Positions 36,201 to 41,633 of a stretch of 44,443 nucleotides of DNA are shown here, in pieces. This DNA comes from JBBDYG01 sp040901765 (GTDB lineage: Bacteria; Planctomycetota; Planctomycetia; Pirellulales; Lacipirellulaceae), in contig JBBDYG010000029.1 in assembly GCA_040901765.1 (NCBI GenBank), positions 1-44,443 on the forward strand. The letters are read 5' to 3'. The notes under the pieces are model-generated. The model did not search any database, had not been told where the DNA came from, and was given only the letters and a program-made list of their open reading frames with translations. Position numbers and translations under genes: made by a program. Each line of letters opens with the position of its first letter. Within the stretch, counting starts at the first letter, position 1.

Positions 36201-36574
36201 TCGCAGGAAAGAAAGTGCTGATTGTGGATGACGACATTCGCAACATTTTTGCTTTGACCAGCATCCTCGAACGCTACGACATGCTCACCATCTCGGCGGA
36301 AACCGGTCGAGATGCCATTCGCCTGCTCGAGTCGCAGGGAGATGTGGACATCGTTCTCATGGACATCATGATGCCGGAAATGGATGGCATGGACACCATG
36401 CGTGCAATTCGCCACGTTGCGGAGTTCAAGAACTTGCCGATTGTCGCAGTTACGGCCAAGGCCATGAAAGGCGACCGCGAAAAATGCATTGATGCGGGCG
36501 CTTGGGACTACCTATCGAAGCCGATTAATTCAGAACAGTTACTTATGGTGCTTCGGGCTTGGCTGACCGTATGA
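30287..36574 (+). CDS. Soluble poly-HAMP hybrid histidine kinase (Nik1/group III-like) with three receiver-like domains
   Basis: A 2095-residue cytoplasmic hybrid kinase with no transmembrane segment. Residues ~20-1170 are 13 tandem 92-residue HAMP-type units (GDLSKKITVDV...TINTMVDQL...EVGTEGKLGGQA). A GAF domain follows (~1195-1340), then a coiled coil (~1340-1415). HisKA has FLANMSHELRTPLN, phospho-His H1419. The HATPase has NLLSNAFKF, DTGIGIP (~1580) and GGTGLGLAI. Receiver 1 (~1705-1820) has Asp1756 and KP. Receiver 2 (~1829-1945) has Thr at the phospho-site and is degenerate. Receiver 3 (~1974-2095) has Asp2026 and KP. Fungal group III osmosensing kinases use the same poly-HAMP design. 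AAGGAT precedes the ATG. The stop overlaps the next kinase start by ATGA. No HPt domain is present. Confidence 0.95.
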   Translation: MSMVQDSIVSEEELDSETLLAALTALRRGDFSVRLPTTWIGLSGKVGDTFNEVMDQLEGMTDEVDRISRAVGKDGKIKERASSGGLRGSWAGTIDSVNTLISDLVHPTSEMARVIGAVAKGDLSKSMALDIDGRPLEGEFLRTAKTVNRMVDQLGSFASEVTRVAREVGTEGKLGGQAAVKGVAGTWKDLTDSVNSMAGNLTGQVRNIAEVTTAVANGDLSKKITVDVRGEFLELKDTINTMVDQLRSFASEVTRVAREVGTEGKLGGQARVEGVSGTWKDLTDSVNFMASNLTSQVRNIAAVTTAVATGDLSKKITVDVKGEILELKNTINTMVDQLSSFAAEVTRMAREVGTEGILGGQADVKGVAGTWKDLTDSVNFMASNLTGQVRNIDAVIAAVANGDLSKKITVDVKGEILKLKNTVNTMVDQLSSFASEVTRVAREVGTEGKLGGQADVKGVAGTWKDLTDNVNFMASNLTGQVRNIAEVTTAVANGDLSKKIEVDVRGEILELKNTINTMVDQLRAFASEVTRVAREVGTEGKLGGQADVQDVAGTWKDLTDSVNFMASNLTGQVRNIAEVTKAVASGDLSKKITVDVKGEILELKNTINTMVDQLSSFADEVTRVAREVGTEGKLGGQAEVKGVAGTWKDLTDNVNFMAGNLTGQVRNIAEVTTAVARGDLSKKITVDVRGEISELKNTINTMVDQLRSFAAEVTRVAREVGTEGKLAGQADVRGVEGTWRDLTDSVNSMAGNLTAQVRNIAEVTTAVATGDLSKKITVDVRGEILELKNTINTMVDQLRSFASEVTRVAREVGTEGKLGGQAEVKGVAGTWKDLTDNVNFMAGNLTSQVRNIAAVTKAVASGDLSKKITVDVRGEILELKDTINTMVDQLRSFASEVTRVAREVGTEGKLGGQADVRDVAGTWKDLTDSVNSMAGNLTGQVRNIAEVTKAVASGDLSKKITVDVKGEILELKNTVNTMVDQLSSFAAEVTRVAREVGTEGKLGGQAQVKGVSGTWKDLTDNVNFMAGNLTGQVRGIARVVTAVANGDLMQKLTVEAKGEIAALADTINSMIDTLATFADQVTGVAREVGVEGKLGGQASVPGAAGTWKDLTDNVNQLAANLSTQVRAIAEVATAVTKGDLTRSIKVEAQGEVAALKDNINEMIVNLKDTTLKNSEQDWLKTNLAKFSRMLQGQKDMLTVGRLILSELAPVVSAQHAVFYTFDMAGDKPCLTLLASYAYEKPGEVGKQLELGQGLVGQCALEKQKIVMTKVPPEYVRISSGLGSATPVNLIVLPVVFEGQVKAVLELASFERFNPTHQAFLDQLTESIGIVLNTIEANMRTEDLLKQSQSLAEELQSRQQELQQTNEELQEKARLLAHQNVEVEQKNQEVEQARQALEEKAEQLALTSKYKSEFLANMSHELRTPLNSLLILSDQLSKNPDRNLSPKQMDYAKTIHSSGNDLLMLINDILDLSKIESGTVVLDVGELRFSDLHSYVDRTFRHVAEAKGVEFGVDLDPNLPRTLTTDSKRLQQVIKNLLSNAFKFTREGRVRFWIEMAEMGWHPENEALQRAESVLAFSVSDTGIGIPAEKQQIIFEAFQQADGSTSRKYGGTGLGLAISREIARLLGGEIGLTSVPGEGSTFTLYLPQSFVPQKVIRRPGNPRAKAALQTVSNMSDTGEIRVEIARESAVAAPAPLDDRETIGPDDRTILIVDNDLGFAHFVLETVRRAGLKGLVTASGATALSLAGEFQPSAVFLDISLPDIEGWRVLERLKHDITLRHIPVYVVSTVDQPERGLKLGAQGVLPKPIQTAAVLEGFVEGVRHQIERSQRRIVVLESNSERREEIASLLGSGDAVVHAVDTGGALIEHLRQNQADCVVLTPDPIDMTLAGLAEQIHSATELYPCPILLNVPANFPAEQLQRLKRLAQEFDLRFIASLSELTDQVALLLCQPMENLPDQAQEMVRELNSSSTVLAGKKVLIVDDDIRNIFALTSILERYDMLTISAETGRDAIRLLESQGDVDIVLMDIMMPEMDGMDTMRAIRHVAEFKNLPIVAVTAKAMKGDREKCIDAGAWDYLSKPINSEQLLMVLRAWLTV
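30371..33790 (+). repeat. HAMP tandem array, 276-bp period, 13 units
   Basis: The GD(L/F) codon pair that opens each unit falls at 30371, 30647 and 30938, then every 276 bp to 33698. Only the second interval is longer (291 bp, five extra codons). Inner units are highly similar in DNA and protein; the first two and last two diverge. This pattern fits amplification by unequal recombination inside an older frame. Confidence 0.92.
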
Positions 36575-38211
36575 CGACTAAAGCGCTCCACATCGCGAAG
36601 ATCCTGATCGTCGATGATGTACCGGAAAAGTTGCTTGCTCTGGAGGCTGTCTTGGAGAGCCTGGGGCAAGAGATTGTCTGCGTTACGTCGGGTGGCGAAG
36701 CGCTGCGCCGGCTGCTTACCGACGATTATGCCGTCATCCTCCTCGACGTGAACATGCCGGAGCTCGATGGTTTCGAAACGGCGGCGCTAATTCGGCAACG
36801 CAAGCGGTCCGAGCACACCCCGATCATCTTCGTGACGGCATTTCCAGACGACACGCACGCGCATCGGGGCTACTCGCTGGGCGCAGTTGATTACATTCTC
36901 GCGCCGGTCGTTCCCGAAGTGCTGCGGACGAAGATTGCGGTGTTCGTCGACCTCTATCACATGACGCAGCAAGTCAAGCGGCAGGCCGAGCAACGCGTGC
37001 TGCTTGCGCAAGAACATGCGGCGCGGGTGGCCGCGGAACGCGCCAACCGCTCGAAAAGCCAGTTCCTGGCGAACGTAAGTCACGAGCTTCGCACCCCGAT
37101 GAACGCCATCATCGGGATGACCGATCTGGCGCTCGAAGAAGCTCTCAAGCCCGAGGTAAGGGAGTGCCTCCAAGCGGTCCAAACAAATGCCCAACTCCTG
37201 TTGGAGCTTTTAAATGAGATCCTGGACCTGTCAAAACTGGAAGCCGGGAAGCTATCGCTTCAGGAAGTCGCATTCAGCCTTCGCGAGATGATCGAGGACG
37301 TGAATCAAACCTTCGGATTCCGCGCCGAAGAGAAGGGGCTGGCTTACACCTCCAAGGTTTCGGACGATGTCCCCGACCGCCTGATCGGCGATCCGCTGCG
37401 GTTACGGCAACTTCTGATCAATCTCCTGTCGAACGCCGTCAAATTTACCGATCAGGGAGAAGTGAGAGCCGACATCGAAGTCGAGTCCGTCCTGAATCGC
37501 GAAGCGTGGATTGGGTTCGCAGTAACGGATACCGGAATTGGGATTCCGGACGAAGACCAGGAACGAATCTTCTCGCCATTTACGCAAGTGGACGCCACGT
37601 CGACTCGTCGGCACGGCGGAACTGGGCTTGGTTTAACGATCGTGTCGGAGTTGGTTCAACTGATGGGCGGCTACCGCGGCGTGCGCAGCGCGGTCGGGCA
37701 GGGCAGTACGTTTTCATTCACGGTGCCGCTGTTGCTGGGCGCCAAGGCCGAACCGGTGACATCTGAAACACATCAGCCGCAAAAAGCGGAACTGCCCGAT
37801 CTCAACTCGGGTCAGCGCGCGCCGTTGCGAGTGCTTTTGGCGGAGGATACGCCGACCAACCAGAAACTTGTGGTCCGGGTGCTTGAGAAGCACGGGCATC
37901 GAGTGACCATTGCCGGCAACGGTCGCCTGGCGGTGCAAATGGCGACCGACGCGCGCTACGACCTGATCCTGATGGATTTGCAAATGCCGGAGATGGACGG
38001 CTTCGAGGCCACTTCCGAGATTCGAGCGCTGCCCGCTTTTGCCACGGTCCCTATTATCGCACTGACGGCCCACGCCATGGTCGGCGACCGCGAGCGCTGC
38101 CTGGCGGCTGGCATGGACGGCTACCTCGCCAAGCCGCTGGATATTCGCCAACTGATCGATGTGGTAGAAGGCGCCGTCAAAGGTGCGCGAATCGGGTATC
38201 CATCGAACTGA
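36571..38211 (+). CDS. Receiver-histidine kinase-receiver hybrid protein
   Basis: A 546-residue soluble signalling protein. The ATG at 36571 overlaps the stop of the poly-HAMP kinase (ATGA), so translation is probably coupled; a TTG four codons earlier is less likely. The N-terminal receiver has ILIVDD and VILLDVNMPELDGF with Asp59, but the conserved Lys is replaced in DYILAPVVPEVL. A helical linker leads to HisKA (FLANVSHELRTPMN, His171), then HATPase motifs NLLSNAVKF, DTGIGIPDED and GGTGLGL. The C-terminal receiver has VLLAEDTPTNQ, LMDLQMPEMDGF with Asp469 and LAKPLD. No sensor, membrane or DNA-binding domain is present. Input probably arrives by phosphotransfer from a partner kinase. Confidence 0.94.
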   Translation: MTTKALHIAKILIVDDVPEKLLALEAVLESLGQEIVCVTSGGEALRRLLTDDYAVILLDVNMPELDGFETAALIRQRKRSEHTPIIFVTAFPDDTHAHRGYSLGAVDYILAPVVPEVLRTKIAVFVDLYHMTQQVKRQAEQRVLLAQEHAARVAAERANRSKSQFLANVSHELRTPMNAIIGMTDLALEEALKPEVRECLQAVQTNAQLLLELLNEILDLSKLEAGKLSLQEVAFSLREMIEDVNQTFGFRAEEKGLAYTSKVSDDVPDRLIGDPLRLRQLLINLLSNAVKFTDQGEVRADIEVESVLNREAWIGFAVTDTGIGIPDEDQERIFSPFTQVDATSTRRHGGTGLGLTIVSELVQLMGGYRGVRSAVGQGSTFSFTVPLLLGAKAEPVTSETHQPQKAELPDLNSGQRAPLRVLLAEDTPTNQKLVVRVLEKHGHRVTIAGNGRLAVQMATDARYDLILMDLQMPEMDGFEATSEIRALPAFATVPIIALTAHAMVGDRERCLAAGMDGYLAKPLDIRQLIDVVEGAVKGARIGYPSN

Positions 38212-38282
38212 AGCAATGATCTTCGCCAAGGCTGGCCGTTTCCCTTGCACCGTTCAACCGAATCCAGCGAACCGCCCGGGTA

Positions 38283-38669
38283 ATGCTCGACGATTTTCCA
38301 GCTAACTTGAAAGACTTCATCGCGCGACACATCGAGTCGGTCGCTCAGATGGAAGCTCTATTCTTGCTGCGCCGGGATGCGGGCCGCCAATGGTCCAGCG
38401 ATGAGCTGTCGAAGAGTCTCTATATCACGAACAATATGGGCGACGCGATGTTGCTCGATCTCGAGCGGCGTGGCTTTTTGGTCCGCGAGAAGGACTCCAC
38501 GACGACGTATCGGTATCAGCCAGTCGACCCCGGCGCAGATAGCCTAATCGCAAAACTGGGCGATATTTATCAGGAGCGACGGGTGGCCGTCATCACGCAG
38601 ATTTACTCGCGGCCGGTCGACAAGGTACAAACCTTTGCCGACGCATTTCGGCTGCGAAGGGAGGAATGA
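38283..38669 (+). CDS. Small winged-helix protein of the signalling cassette
   Basis: A 128-residue cytoplasmic protein. Residues ~20-85 look like a winged helix: MEALFLLRRDAGRQWSSDEL, a recognition-helix-like NNMGDAMLLDLERRGFL, then a wing with TTTYRY. The C-terminal helix ends VDKVQTFADAFRLRREE. I recall similar small proteins next to DUF5985 genes in other bacteria. It could bind DNA, but it has no receiver, so any link to the kinases would be protein-protein. Its stop is 1 nt before the next start, so the genes are co-translated. No strong Shine-Dalgarno is seen. Confidence 0.8.
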   Translation: MLDDFPANLKDFIARHIESVAQMEALFLLRRDAGRQWSSDELSKSLYITNNMGDAMLLDLERRGFLVREKDSTTTYRYQPVDPGADSLIAKLGDIYQERRVAVITQIYSRPVDKVQTFADAFRLRREE

Positions 38670-38670
38670 T

Positions 38671-38931
38671 ATGTTTACCGGCATCGTTTACATATTGTGC
38701 GCCGCCACCTGCCTGTTATGCGCGGTGATGTTGTTCCGCGGATACCACCGGACTCACGTGCGGCTATTGCTGTGGAGTGCCCTGTGCTTCGTCGGCCTCA
38801 TGATTGACAACCTCATGCTGTACACGGACGTGATCATGTTTCCCGACTTTAGCCTCGTCATCTGGCGGAAGGTGCCGGGACTAATCGCAATTATGGTATT
38901 GCTCTACGGTTTGATTTGGGACTCGAAATAG
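38671..38931 (+). CDS. DUF5985-like small membrane protein (first copy)
   Basis: An 86-residue protein with three hydrophobic helices: FTGIVYILCAATCLLCAVMLF, LLWSALCFVGLMIDNLML and VPGLIAIMVLLYGLI. An Arg-rich segment (RGYHRTHVRLLL) lies between the first two, as in the DUF5985 family. GGGAGG is 7 nt before the ATG at 38671; an in-frame start further upstream would overlap the winged-helix gene. It has no known function. It is a candidate membrane partner for the soluble kinases. Confidence 0.82.
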   Translation: MFTGIVYILCAATCLLCAVMLFRGYHRTHVRLLLWSALCFVGLMIDNLMLYTDVIMFPDFSLVIWRKVPGLIAIMVLLYGLIWDSK

Positions 38932-38971
38932 AGGCATTGCAAACGACCAGCGGGTTAAGCGAAGGTAAACT

Positions 38972-39223
38972 ATGGAAGAGTTCATAATGGGCGCGATCGC
39001 CATGGCTTCGACCATCGTATCGCTGTTCTTCTTGCGATTCTGGCGCGATACCGGCGATCGGTTATTCGGACTATTCTCGCTCTCGTTTTTCTTGTTGGGC
39101 ATAACCCGAGTGGGGTTGGCTCTGTCGCCCGATTACATCGAAGGCTCGACTCACTGGTATTGGGTTCGACTTTTGGCCTTCCTGATCATTTTGGCGGCGA
39201 TTGTGGACAAGAATCGTCGGTAA
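38972..39223 (+). CDS. DUF5985-like small membrane protein (second copy)
   Basis: An 83-residue protein with three predicted helices. The pattern SLFFLRFWRDTGDRLFGLFSLSFFLLGITR is characteristic of DUF5985, and a last helix (LLAFLIILAAIVDKN) ends the protein. AAGG precedes the ATG by 6 nt. It follows the first copy by 40 bp. The two copies share layout but little identity, so they may form a heteromeric membrane unit; that is inferred. Confidence 0.85.
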   Translation: MEEFIMGAIAMASTIVSLFFLRFWRDTGDRLFGLFSLSFFLLGITRVGLALSPDYIEGSTHWYWVRLLAFLIILAAIVDKNRR

Positions 39224-39332
39224 AGACTGCGAGTACTCCGGAATCGTGACAGTCGTTCTCGACTCTCATCGCAGCTTGAGCCGCCGACGGACCTTACGTC
39301 GGTATGCGTATTGCTGGCGGTCGTCGCGATTG

Positions 39333-39542
39333 CTAGCGCGGTGCGGCACCGGACGCATCCTCGGCTGACTCGATCTGGTGGGTCTCGGGGCTGAATTCCG
39401 CCAGACCGTTGCCGTCCACGCTCACCAACATGCTCTGGTCGAGATATACATAATGGACCGTTCCGAAGATTTCTGGGCTTGCATGGGGATCACTCACCTT
39501 GCGGGGCGCGATTCTAACACGATCGCCTTGTTGTAATGCCAT
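39333..39542 (-). CDS. Small KOW/SH3-like hypothetical protein
   Basis: A 69-residue protein beginning MALQQGDRVRIAPRKV. GDRVRI, GTVHYVYLD and MLVSVDGNGLAEFSP suggest a small SH3/KOW-type beta-barrel. The start at 39542 gives this compact domain; codons upstream add an unrelated segment. No clear Shine-Dalgarno is present, so the gene call is tentative. It converges on the second DUF5985 gene. Confidence 0.5.
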   Translation of the reverse strand: MALQQGDRVRIAPRKVSDPHASPEIFGTVHYVYLDQSMLVSVDGNGLAEFSPETHQIESAEDASGAAPR

Positions 39543-40245
39543 GCTGGTGCCCGCTTCTATCGCTTGTAATCCGCCGCAGCGCAAGACGGGGGGAATGAGT
39601 TTCAAAGCCGACGGGTTTCTGTACCGACTTATTGCACCTCAAGGAAGCAAATCCGTTGCCACACTGCAAAATTGGCCCCCGCGCCCCAAACGATTCGGCA
39701 CAGGCTTCACCGTTGTTGGCATCTGGTGACGCTCGTCGCCGACCCTGGCTAAACATGCTAGCAATCTGAGCCGAATGACTCGTGGCGTTTACGCCGTGGT
39801 AACTCGCCGCCTGGTACGGGTCGCCGAACTCCCAAGTTCCTCCTGAACAGCAACCGGCATGAGTAACTTTGTGCCAACTTGGTCTTTCTGCAACATTGCC
39901 GGCTTCGTGATTCCGTCTTAAGAGCTTCTCGGACGGTCGCGTTGCGGCAGTCCGGGTCGATGGGTGTGATGCGGATTCGCCTTGTAGTGTACCGTCACAT
40001 ACCAGATTGATTTCACACAAGTCAACCGTTGCTTCAATGTGACCGCGAAGGCGCAGGGTATACCGCAGAAACTGCGATTGCGCCGGAAAATCAGTCAAGT
40101 TGGCATCGCAAGTGCAATCGTCCGGTGGCCGTGAGCGAACGCGGAGCGCTCCGTTCTATTACGTGACGCGGGTTCGTGGACCCTGCTGTTCGTTTCCCTT
40201 CGTGTTTCGGATTTTCCGTTTCTCGTTTCTTTCTTGGAGGTCAAA
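39543..40245. other. 703-bp intergenic region without a supported gene
   Basis: A longer minus-strand frame exists here but has Cys/His/Ser-rich, low-complexity composition and no domain. The region holds the promoters of the two divergent genes, a CGGAGCGCTCCG palindrome at 40142-40153 and a pyrimidine-rich TTTCTCGTTTCTTTC stretch just before the DUF4142 ribosome binding site. No RNA gene was recognised. Confidence 0.5.
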
Positions 40246-41061
40246 ATGAGACACCGTACCGTTTCGATGTTATTAGTGGCAGTTAGCATGGCCGGTCTAG
40301 CCAGGGCGCAGGAGGAGCGCGACGCCGCGGCTCAACCGCAGCAGCCGCGGGAGCGAACTGCGCTTCGCGTCGATCCCAGCCAGGCTGGCGAAAACAGCCT
40401 CGACAAGTCAATCGCCGCCTGCCTGATTCTTGGAAATCATGAACAAGTGGCTCTCGCCGAGTTTGCCCAAAGTCGCGCTCAAAACGAGCAGGTAAAAGAG
40501 TTTGCGCAGATGATGATTAAGGATCATCAGAAGGCGATTTCGCAGCTCGAGCAGTTCGCCCCGCAGCAAGTGTCGTTGAAACTTGAGGCCCAAGCGAACG
40601 AGGCTGGGACTCGCGGTCGGACGAGAGTGGCCCGACCAGAGCAGGATCAAGCCCAGCCGCAAGAACAGGCGACTCGCCGAGACCCTCAGTTCCAGGGCCG
40701 GACGACAACCGATCAAACTGTGGAAGCCGGCGGTCAGCAGGGTGACGTGATGAAACAAGCCCTGAAAATGCAAAAGGAAATCGCCCAGCAATGCCTGGCA
40801 TTGACACAACGCGAATTGAGCGAGCACGAAGGCCAGAAGTTCGACCAGGCTTTCGTCGGTCAGCAGATTGGAGCGCACATTGGAATGCTCGCCAAGCTTT
40901 CCGGTAGCGACCAATTTGCGTCGGCCGAGTTGCAACAGGTTCTTCAGCAGCAGCAGGAAACAACTCAGCAGCACCTGCAACATGCAAAGCAGGTCATGCA
41001 GGAACTGGAAGGTCAGTCGCAAACGGCAGAGCGCCCCACGGGCGAACGCGTTGAAAGGTGA
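40246..41061 (+). CDS. DUF4142 domain exported protein
   Basis: A 271-residue periplasmic protein. GGAGG lies 5 nt before the ATG at 40246, which decides against a TTG four codons upstream. The signal peptide ends near residue 20 (SMAGLARAQ). DUF4142 halves, ferritin-like helices, are at ~50-105 (EVALAEFAQSRAQNEQVKEF-type) and ~170-255, separated by a Gln/Arg-rich linker. Family members are often stress-induced; the function is unknown. A strong terminator follows. Confidence 0.88.
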   Translation: MRHRTVSMLLVAVSMAGLARAQEERDAAAQPQQPRERTALRVDPSQAGENSLDKSIAACLILGNHEQVALAEFAQSRAQNEQVKEFAQMMIKDHQKAISQLEQFAPQQVSLKLEAQANEAGTRGRTRVARPEQDQAQPQEQATRRDPQFQGRTTTDQTVEAGGQQGDVMKQALKMQKEIAQQCLALTQRELSEHEGQKFDQAFVGQQIGAHIGMLAKLSGSDQFASAELQQVLQQQQETTQQHLQHAKQVMQELEGQSQTAERPTGERVER

Positions 41062-41089
41062 TGTTGTCGATCATCGAGTGCGCAAAACA

Positions 41090-41129
41090 GAGCCTGGTGT
41101 CGCAAGGGCGGCACCAGGCTCCTTTCTTC
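41090..41129 (+). terminator. Rho-independent terminator after the DUF4142 gene
   Basis: GAGCCTGGTG (41090-41099) pairs perfectly with CACCAGGCTC (41112-41121) around a 12-nt loop, followed by CTTTCTTCT. It lies 28 bp after the DUF4142 stop and may also act on the convergent transcript. Confidence 0.8.
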
Positions 41130-41186
41130 TGCGCTTAGGAGCGTTTCAATCGGGGAGACGAATACGAAGTGCGGGCTCGATTCGCG

Positions 41187-41552
41187 TTAGCTCGACTTTT
41201 TCCGCTTGCCCGTTTTCTGTTTGGTTCCTTTCTTTTTGGTTCCTTTCTTCTTCGTCGCTTTTTTCTTGGCGGATTTCTTTGTCGCCGACTTCTTCTTGGT
41301 TTTCTTCTTCGTTGACCGGGCGGCGGTCGCAGCGCCTCCTTTGCGGCCATCCTTCTTCGAGGGCGATCGGTCCTTGCCGCGCCCTCGGCCGGAACCGCTC
41401 TTCTCGCCACCGCCGTCTTGCTTATTCACCGTCGCCCAAGCTCGCTTCTTCGCCGTTTTTGTGCTTACGCCGCTCTCCTCGTAGCCTTCGGCAATGTGCT
41501 CCGCCTGTCGCTTCTGCTTATCCGTATACTTTGATTTGTCACCGCGTGGCAT
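41187..41552 (-). CDS. Plasmid-stabilization family protein with histone-H1-like basic tail
   Basis: A 121-residue very basic protein. A perfect AAAGGAGG lies 7 nt before the ATG. Residues 1-57 match a widespread small family named 'plasmid stabilization protein' (MPRGDKSKYTDKQKRQAEHI ... KKRAWATVNKQ). Residues 58-121 are almost all Lys, Ala, Ser, Thr and Gly, with KKKATKKKGT-type repeats as in bacterial histone-H1-like proteins, so DNA binding is likely. It is 81 bp downstream of ligD on the same strand, suggesting a shared role in DNA protection or repair. The name of the family does not establish a plasmid function. Confidence 0.85.
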   Translation of the reverse strand: MPRGDKSKYTDKQKRQAEHIAEGYEESGVSTKTAKKRAWATVNKQDGGGEKSGSGRGRGKDRSPSKKDGRKGGAATAARSTKKKTKKKSATKKSAKKKATKKKGTKKKGTKQKTGKRKKSS

Positions 41553-41633
41553 GATGAAGCCTCCTTTAATGTGGTCACTGAGAATGTGAATGGTCGGTGC
41601 GCGGGCAACTCACGTGCCGCGAATAGCTGTCGT

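Noticed and set aside
39284..39302. Terminator after the second DUF5985 gene
   Set aside because: CCGACG pairs with CGTCGG, but the stem is short and no U-tract follows.
39514..40098. 194-codon open frame on the minus strand
   Set aside because: Composition is rich in Cys, His and Ser with no domain, no ribosome site, and it overlaps the start of the more credible small KOW-like gene.
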